A stretch of 64,000 nucleotides of DNA from Palaemon carinicauda (Eukaryota; Arthropoda; Malacostraca; Decapoda; Palaemonidae): NCBI RefSeq assembly GCF_036898095.1, contig NC_090759.1, forward strand, positions 15,358,703-15,422,702, written 5' to 3'. Position 1 is the first letter of the stretch. Every line of letters starts with the position of its first letter. Both the position numbers and the translations under genes were made by a program. This document shows positions 57,792 through 64,000 of this stretch, piece after piece. The notes under the pieces are model-generated. The model made no database searches. It was not told the origin of the DNA and saw only the letters and a list, made by a program, of their open reading frames with translations.

Positions 57792-58079
57792 AGGATGGAG
57801 ACGAACGTGACGTCATTCAAGCAATGGCGCCCGTTTGTTTACGTCTCGAGTACCAAAAGTAGCCACGGATGAGATTAGCTATGGAACGGCTCCCAGCTAT
57901 TCTCGTCCCCTGTTGATTTACGATGTCTTAAAAGGGAAACCTTTAGGATACTCGCTCCAGAAGTTAGAATTCTGTGATAACCTGTGGTTAAATTCTCTGG
58001 GAATATCTTAGTAGTTATTTACCCAAGGAAGCTACCAAAAAGGAACCTTCCATCAGGACGCCATGGCTTGAGCCCAAAA
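57792..58079 (-). repeat. Left inverted terminal repeat of F (internally deleted)
   Basis: Pairs with the right ITR except for a loss of ~80 bp near 57905, where TATTCTC joins directly to GTCCCCTGTTG. CRE palindrome at 57808-57815. Outer tip GAGCCCAAAA. Confidence 0.85.
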
Positions 58080-58095
58080 ATATATATATATATAT
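58080..58095. repeat. TA microsatellite fragment after F
   Basis: Short pure TA run leading into non-repetitive sequence (TCCCTGTCTGAGTGG). Confidence 0.85.
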
Positions 58096-58721
58096 TCCCT
58101 GTCTGAGTGGGGATACCTTGAAGTGGAAAAAGGGTTTGCATATCGACATGATCAGCAAAGCTGTACTACTGTAGTTAGGGCATCAAACGTTGAATTTTAA
58201 AGCTTTTAACTTAATGTCCTGTAAAATTTACGCTTTATTAATGCATTAAAATCTTTTTATCTTATATACTAACGAGAGTAAGGGTCAAGTCAGAAAATTC
58301 GGCGATGTCTAACTAATTTATTACTATATTTACGTATTTGATTTATTGAGTATACCATAATGAGCTGCATAATATATATACTGTCACCCAAAGACAACTG
58401 CAAAACACCATCTACTGCTCCCAGAGGGTACCTTCAAGGCTGCAGATCCCTACAATGACGTATCAATATCAAGGGAGGGGTGGCAGCCTCACGAGAACCA
58501 TGTGGTTACGTGGTAGAAGGTGAGAGTGCATTTGTACATATTAGCCAGTCTTGGCCAAGGGCTAAGTGTAAGGGTTAGCGTAAGTCAAGACTGATAAAAC
58601 ACAAGCATGCAAAAATTTATAAAAATCTAATATATAATCATACCACAGTTGTAAAAGAATACTGTATATTTAACACCCTTTTACAAGACTAGATAAAAAA
58701 TAGTATAACAAAATGGAAGTA
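58096..58721. other. No gene recognised
   Basis: AT-rich flanking DNA without long open frames or recognisable repeats. Confidence 0.5.
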
Positions 58722-59000
58722 ATTTGTATTTTTCTTAGTATACAAACCTGAAGCTATTTATAGGGTTACAGTATATACTTTTGGCATAGCTGAAAGACGA
58801 GCCATGATCATTTTTATTGAGGGATTACAGCTCCATCCATTAGTTAGCGGGTGGCGGGTGGGATAGACAGGCTACCCTGCTCACTTGCACCTCTCGGCTG
58901 AGTAATCTCTTTACTTTATGGCAGGACTTCTCGGGGGACAGGGTGGTGGGCCAGTTTGTATAAATAGCTTCAGGTTTGTATACTAGGAAAAATACAAAAT
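58722..59000. repeat. Hairpin (MITE-like) inverted repeat
   Basis: Arms of about 42 bp, at 58722-58763 and 58959-59000, are reverse complements (TATACAAACCTGAAGCTATT against AATAGCTTCAGGTTTGTATA) around a ~195-bp loop. The form suggests a short non-autonomous DNA transposon or foldback element. The family was not identified. Confidence 0.6.
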
Positions 59001-59322
59001 GCTTCCAAATTTGTTATTTATTCTGGCGCAAATACAAACACTCCGCTATTTATAGGAGTAACTTACTCCTAGGATGGAAGAAGTCCTCACTGACTGGCCT
59101 TTGTCATGACCCTATTTCGACCTGTGATCGATAGTAGAAGGAACCCTACTATCACTAAAATCAAGTGCCGATATGAGGTAATGCACTGATAGCGGCCTGC
59201 AGACGCTTGTGTGTGAGTGGAACTAACAGTCTGGCTTGTCTTTAACTTAGGAACTTGAGTACTAAACCTATTGTTCTTAAGACTTACCCAATACCCTCCC
59301 TCAGCAAGGTATTGGGGACATA
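59001..59322. other. No gene recognised
   Basis: It includes GCTATTTATAGG near 59046, echoing the hairpin arm, so it may belong to the same larger repeat. Nothing else was identified. Confidence 0.4.
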
Positions 59323-59455
59323 AAATGGATTTTGAGTGAAGCGAAAAATCTATTTTTGGGCCATGACGTCTATTCCTTTATCTGTAGTTATATATACCCT
59401 TCGGAAGCTACTAAAGGAACCTTCCATTAGGACGTCATGGCTTGAGCCCAAAAAG
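59323..59455 (-). mobile_element. Minimal DIRS derivative: two termini without interior
   Basis: Only ~133 bp. It has the right-terminal stretch (GGATTTTGAGTGAAGCG ... TTTTTGGG), a few bases of right ITR with GCCATGACGTC, then TATACCCTTCGGAAGC and the left tip GACGTCATGGCTTGAGCCC. The left part matches the end of H (40085-40147) almost exactly. Genes, ICR and most of both ITRs are gone. Confidence 0.7.
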
Positions 59456-59649
59456 TATTATTCTATACTTATGAGGCACAAGGGAAAAAAGTCTTACCTG
59501 CAGCGAGGTGATTAGCTATGATCAGGCTTGCGGAGCTGTTTTCCCCAGAGGAGAGAAGGTGAAAGGAAGAAAGGAGCCAATCATTCTTACTCATTCACCC
59601 CAGACTAACCTGGGTAACCTCAGTCCTCAACCCTCTGCTACTTGTCTAT

Positions 59650-60560
59650 CTCGGAGCCTGAGACCATTTGTTGTGCAACCACCACAGGACCAATGGAAAA
59701 GGTCTCCATGTTCCTGTAGGTTACTTCTTTACAGGTAGTGAGCAGTGAAGGTCGATTGACGCTTCCACACGCCCACTTACAGTGTCTGCGCCACAGAGTA
59801 GTTTCTTGAACGCCAGGGGCGTAGCAACGCCACTGACATTACGAGCTCTGGGTCTTTGGATGGAGGAGGGTCTAGATTGAGAGCAAACTCAGTAGCCTTA
59901 CGATCCAGAAGGGAAAGGAAATCTTTGAGATCTTCCTCTTGACCTTCCCTGTGCCGGTCAACAGTGCCGACCTGGTGTCGTTCTCTTAAGGTAACACCAC
60001 GGACTCCTCACTGGGTAAAACATCAGTTGAAAGGGTCTTTGGTTACCGAACAAAGACACTTTATCCGGAATGGGCTGCACCTAGGGTATAGCACACTCGG
60101 ATTTTGAGTCTTGGCAATCAACTCGTGGACGCCACAGAGAATTACTTCTCCCTGTCTCCTAGAGTAGTAGACATCAGAAGATGGATCATACAACTCACTA
60201 ACTCTCTTGGACAAAGCCCAAGTGAGTAGAAAAGCCATCTTCCATGTCAGGAAGCAATCTGTTGCCTGGCATGAAGGTTTCTAGAGAGGGGCCTTTGGGG
60301 ACTGAAGGACCCGAACCGCGTTCCGAGGAGGAGGTTGAGATCCGACGGGGGACAAGTTATCTCAAACTTTGTATGAGTAAAAGCATCAAAGGGAGAGAAC
60401 CTCCTTCCACAATATCAGTCACAAAGGACTGAACACTTTGCCTGGAAAACTGACGCTGAAAAGTGACCGAGGCTTCTAGACATCTTTTCTGCAACTCGTT
60501 GCGAAAGGCCCCTCTGAGAGAGGAGGCGTAGGACTGTTTCCAGGGGTGAAGTTGAAGCAA
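59650..60560 (-). pseudogene. G tyrosine recombinase remnant
   Basis: The best block (60023-60238) reads FLLTWALSKRVSELY, VYYSRRQGEVIL, LIAKTQNPS. It contains the catalytic Arg motif of a YR lineage distinct from A-F, with the familiar KTQNPS signature. Further 3', RARNVSGVATPLAFKK stands where that lineage has its His-x-x-Arg motif, so that motif is lost. Several stops and frameshifts are present. Confidence 0.62.
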
Positions 60561-60629
60561 AGCTACGGCTTTGGAAAGTGTTGGCATGTGGCTGCTTAGA
60601 AGATCGTGTCGTGGAGGAAGAGATCGGAA

Positions 60630-61290
60630 CTCTGTTGGGAGCTGCAGAAGGTCCGGGAACCATTCTGCGTGATGCCATAGCGAAGCTATTGGAGTCATTG
60701 ATAAGATCTTGCTTATCCTGACTTGGCTGGGGACTTTCTCACCAGACTGAATGGAGGGAAAAAAAGGGGTATACCTCTTAAGCTGCCCCACCGATCTTGG
60801 AATACATCTTTTCGAGGGTCTGGTGTTCCAGGGGTGGGGAACAGTTGAGCAGGAGCCTGAAGTTCAGGGCCGTTGCAAGCATGACCACAGTCAGGGGACC
60901 CCACAAAGTTAAGACTTTGTTGGCTACAAGATGATTCAAAGACACTAGGAGCCCACTATCTGAGTGGTCCTGTTCAGATTATCAGCAAGCACATTCCTGT
61001 ACCAGGAATGACGTGAGCGGATGGGGGCACCTTGCTATCCTCTGTCCATCTGAGGCTTCCTACTGCTAGATGGTTCTCTAAGAGAGATAAATGCTGGTAC
61101 CTTCGTGAATCGGGCCAACGGACGAAGATGGAATGGTGCGGCATAGAACATCAGAGAACATCAGATCCAGAGGGGAGACGAGAAGATTGGCCTCTTTACA
61201 GAAGCTCTCGTCTCCCACCCACCATCCGCAGTTCGTCCCCCAGGGGGGCGAATACATAGCGAGAAACACATGTCGAGGTACTTGCACATT
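60630..61290 (-). pseudogene. G RNase H / methyltransferase-like remnant
   Basis: Fragments in shifting frames include SWYRNVLADNLNRTT (the NVTADALSR-equivalent of RNase H, 60968-61015), LTLWGPLTVVMLATALN (IDLFATSDN-equivalent), RGIPLFFPPFSLVR (YLFPPTN-equivalent) and HHAEWFPDLLQL (NWYPLVLEL-equivalent). Order and spacing match A-F, which supports homology despite the decay. Confidence 0.6.
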
Positions 61291-63586
61291 TTTTGCAATG
61301 AAGGGGAGGAGCTTGTCCTCCCTCCAACTGCCACAAATCTAGTGGGGGTTGGTCGAATATGACTGATACCAAACTGTAAATTAGTTAGTCAGTACAGCTA
61401 ATGTTATAAGAGCGAATCTCCACAGAGATCACCTTCCGGACAGGAGACCGGTCAGTAATTACTGAATGCATTCAACCAACCCCAAGAAGAGATTGAGACA
61501 TCTTCAATCTATTGTTAGACGGGTAATAAGCATAAGTCTACTACAGAGTAGTAACTCAGAACTGTGAGCAGGACAAGCATACGGGCATAGCCTGACTTAA
61601 AGTCGTGTCCGGAACTCTGTTGGAGAGCGTTGAAAACGTTTGTAAAGGAGATTCCTCCTCCTTAGGATGAAAACGTTCATACTTCTCCGTCTCAGATCGG
61701 TAAACTAGCATAAGTATTGAATGTTCCCTACTAGGGAACAGATATGATGAGAAGTTTCCCGTCAAAGTCTTTGTAGGAGACTAAGACTTCCAATCGGGAG
61801 GGAACAGATATGATGATGAGAAGTTTCCCGTCAAAGTCTTTGTAGGAGACTAAGACATTCAATCGGGAGAAAGGAAGAAGTGCCTATAAGAACGCAGAAC
61901 GTAAATGCGGTATGTCTGGTTACAAGAAAGTAGCCGAGTAATGTTCTGAATAACCTGGTTTCAGTACGGGATACAGCTATATAACTTGATAGAACGGAGT
62001 TCTAATTGCAAGATGTATGTAGCCCTTATTGCCAGAAAGATCGCTTGCACGCATATGTACGTGCCCATCTGCGCTAGCGCATGCGTAATCTCTGCCTCCA
62101 GGAAACGTTTGCAATGAATCACGTTGCGGGAATAATGTATGTGCGACAAATTGCTACATTATTGCCCAAGGAATTTTTGATCGTTGACTAGCTGTAGTAA
62201 TTTTTTGAATGAGAGCGCATATGTTCTCAAACAAAATATACAGTTATAGAAGCATCATTTCTCCTTTGCTTTACCCCTCGTCTTTATGGGAGGGGCTAGC
62301 CACCGTTCATACACAGACAAGGATGTCTGGTTTCCTGTGGGCGGGGTTTGAAACATTTGTAAACGTAACGAAAAGCTGCCCGGGTTATTGCTATCGTTCG
62401 AAAGCTAATCTAACACTGCTCCTTTGGGACTAAATGCTTGAGACAATAACCCTGAAAGGGTAGAATAGAAAGTCTCAGAAGCTTATCGTGTAAAACAATA
62501 AGTCGTTGTATCCGAGGTATAGTGACAGGATGCGGCTGACTCAATCAAACGGTAGAACCAGAGTTTAGGACAATGACTTCACAGTTTGTCATGGATAGAG
62601 CGCATGCTCCGGGAAGGCTTACGGCCTTTATGAAGTTTGAACAACACCCGTTGAATTTATATAAAACTTCTCAGGAACGAGTGTCTCTCGAAAAGGGTGA
62701 AATCTCGTATATAGGGTATGCTTTAACAACACCCTATATTAGATTGCCATCAAGAGCTTACCCGTAAGTAGTTGCTATCGAACGCTTTCTCGCTAGCGAG
62801 AAAACTACCGTCTAATTAAGGCAAGGCCTGCCAGGGAAAATAAACTGAAATGTAAAAAATTTTCATTCCCCGCTAACTTGAGGGTTTCTCGATGAAGAGA
62901 AAGGATCACAAGCCGCCTGCTAACCCAACCACTTTAAGTGGGAGGGAAGATAATGGTGGTTCATTCGAAAAGGAAATGATCGGTGCTGGCGAGACCAGCC
63001 TAGCTGACATATAGTAATCAGCTGGAAGTGTAGATTGACGTAACAAGTCACACTATGCTGGAAGACCCCTCCCGTATGGGGGTAAGGTCCACAATAGAGT
63101 TTTCAGAAAAAACTCTGGATTTCAGGAACCGAGAGATTCAGCACGACGAGAGCCTGGGGGTTCTGAATTCATTTCGTGAATTCCTTTCTCACGACCTTAA
63201 GGGATCGTGAATATATTTCGCGCGACCCCAAGGGATTGTTGTGACGAGAACCTGCAGGAACTCTGTCACTGATTCCTGATGGAATCTTCAGGAATTGTGT
63301 CATGTGAACCCACAGGGCTTCACACGACCAGAGCCCAAAGGAACTATGTCTTAGTTACCTGTAGGGAGATGGAAAACCTTAGGCAGCAGGCATCCCTCAG
63401 GGTTTAGGAATCTCGGCAGGTTTCTGAACCTTCTTGCCTGTGGAAGGCTTCCAGGCAGGCAAGAGCAGTACAGGCCTACCCTTAGGGAAAGGGTCTGGGC
63501 GTTGTCACGTGGGCGACTACTGTCTCAGAGGCGATGGAGGCCTATGAGACTGGAGAGACTGATGGTTGTCTCTCCTTGCAGGAGGG
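61291..63586. other. Unresolved interior of G (RT expected)
   Basis: RT should lie here, but no RT motif can be read on either strand. The only structure seen is a local tandem duplication (61735-61869) and a region of repeated GA-CC-rich phrases near 63120-63360, possibly a degenerate protein repeat of gag. Confidence 0.35.
61735..61869. repeat. 66/69-bp tandem duplication
   Basis: GGAACAGATATGATGAG through CAATCGGGAG occurs twice in a row. The second copy has three extra bases (GATGATGAG) and one substitution. Confidence 0.93.
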
Positions 63587-63985
63587 TTATCCCCTGCAGC
63601 CAAAAAAAGGAGATGGTACCTTGTTCAAGGAAGAGGTAACCACCGAAGCAAGGCAAGTTTGGTTCCAAGCGGATGGCAAACTGCGAGAACCCTCTCTCGA
63701 CCGAGACATAGGAACATCAAGCGCTGACGCTTGAAAAGCAGCTGGGTCCAGAGAGGGAAAGACAGGTGGGGGCAACAGAGGATTGGGAACCACGATCGCA
63801 CGCTCTATCAGAACTTGCGCGGCGAGAAACCTCGTCGCTAACTCCTGTTGGATGAAAAATAGGAAATGGGCTGCGCGAGCCTGAAGGTTCAACATAGCGC
63901 TGGTCGCGTGAGAGTAAACACTCCGTGCGATGAGAGTCCGAAGACTCTCTGTCATAAGATTAAAACTCTTGATGACGAGGGTCAC
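63587..63985 (-). pseudogene. G gag-like fragment
   Basis: A 132-codon open stretch (SAMLNLQARAAHFLFF, ATRFLAAQVLIERAIV, a Pro-rich PLLPPPVFPSLDPAAF linker, then LDVPMSRSREGSRS). It resembles gag-like proteins I recall upstream of decapod recombinase retrotransposons of the KTQNPS lineage. It is placed 5' of the G recombinase, as expected. Function is inferred from position and composition only. Confidence 0.45.
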
Positions 63986-64000
63986 GAAAACCAGAAGGTT

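Larger units (their letters stand above)
49347..58079 (-). mobile_element. Element F: DIRS-type retrotransposon
   Basis: About 8.73 kb with both ITRs and ICR. Gag differs most from the other young copies (EDTEKTLMAQGAEDDEDQ in the acidic linker), so it is a third subgroup. It is inserted in the same TA microsatellite as E. Gag has one stop, and the RT and recombinase frames are spliced together by two insertions. Confidence 0.92.
59456..64000 (-). mobile_element. Element G: decayed recombinase retrotransposon of another lineage (runs off the window)
   Basis: Minus-strand remnants in the order gag-like (63587-63985), RNase H/methyltransferase-like (60630-61290) and tyrosine recombinase (59650-60560) fit a DIRS-order element. 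The proteins are far from those of A-F (KRVSELY, AKTQNPS). No ITR was found for it. The 5' end lies beyond 64000. Confidence 0.6.

Overview
The window is animal nuclear DNA, most likely from a decapod crustacean. It contains no recognisable single-copy host gene. About 58 of the 64 kb is made of stacked tyrosine-recombinase retrotransposons of the DIRS order. Evidence for a decapod is the DIRS1-like protein set (a lineage reported to be widespread in Decapoda), a tRNA-derived SINE resembling ones I recall from shrimp, and intron-type splice acceptor signals. The species assignment is inference.

Layout. Letters are mine. H (minus strand, old and decayed) occupies 1-2900, 29374-31266 and 39485-40147, split by later insertions. 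A (+, 2901-11727, with its last ~30 bp at 20498-20527), B (-, 11728-20497) and C (+, 20528-29373) sit end to end inside H. D (-, 31267-39484) is a second insertion in H. E (+, 40166-49034) and F (-, 49347-58079) lie beyond H's left end, and pieces of one TA-rich microsatellite separate H, E, F and the right flank. From 58096 to the end there is a hairpin repeat, a 133-bp DIRS remnant that keeps only the two tips, and a heavily decayed minus-strand element G of another recombinase-retrotransposon lineage that runs off the window.

Each full element has the same plan: a left inverted terminal repeat (ITR) of about 0.35 kb, a 2.1-2.4 kb GC-rich leader ending in a splice-acceptor-like site, gag, reverse transcriptase/RNase H with a trailing methyltransferase-like region, a tyrosine recombinase (YR) whose frame overlaps the RT frame, a 0.8-0.9 kb 3' region with AATAAA, a ~92-bp internal complementary region (ICR), and a right ITR. 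By established DIRS biology, Gag packages the RNA, RT/RNase H copies it, the ICR templates closure of a circular cDNA, and the YR integrates the circle without target-site duplication. The junctions here fit that model.

A, C, D, E and F belong to one young family; gag sequence groups C with E, A with D, and leaves F apart. B belongs to a second family and is the only copy with all three reading frames open. H is an old relative of B. Every A/C/D/E/F copy has at least one disabling lesion, although C gag and E YR are individually open. The most informative points are the layered insertion history, the insertion of elements into each other's termini, the conserved ICR equal to the circle junction, the gag start apparently supplied by splicing, the long RT/YR dual-frame overlap, and a CREB-type palindrome in all ten ITRs of the young family.
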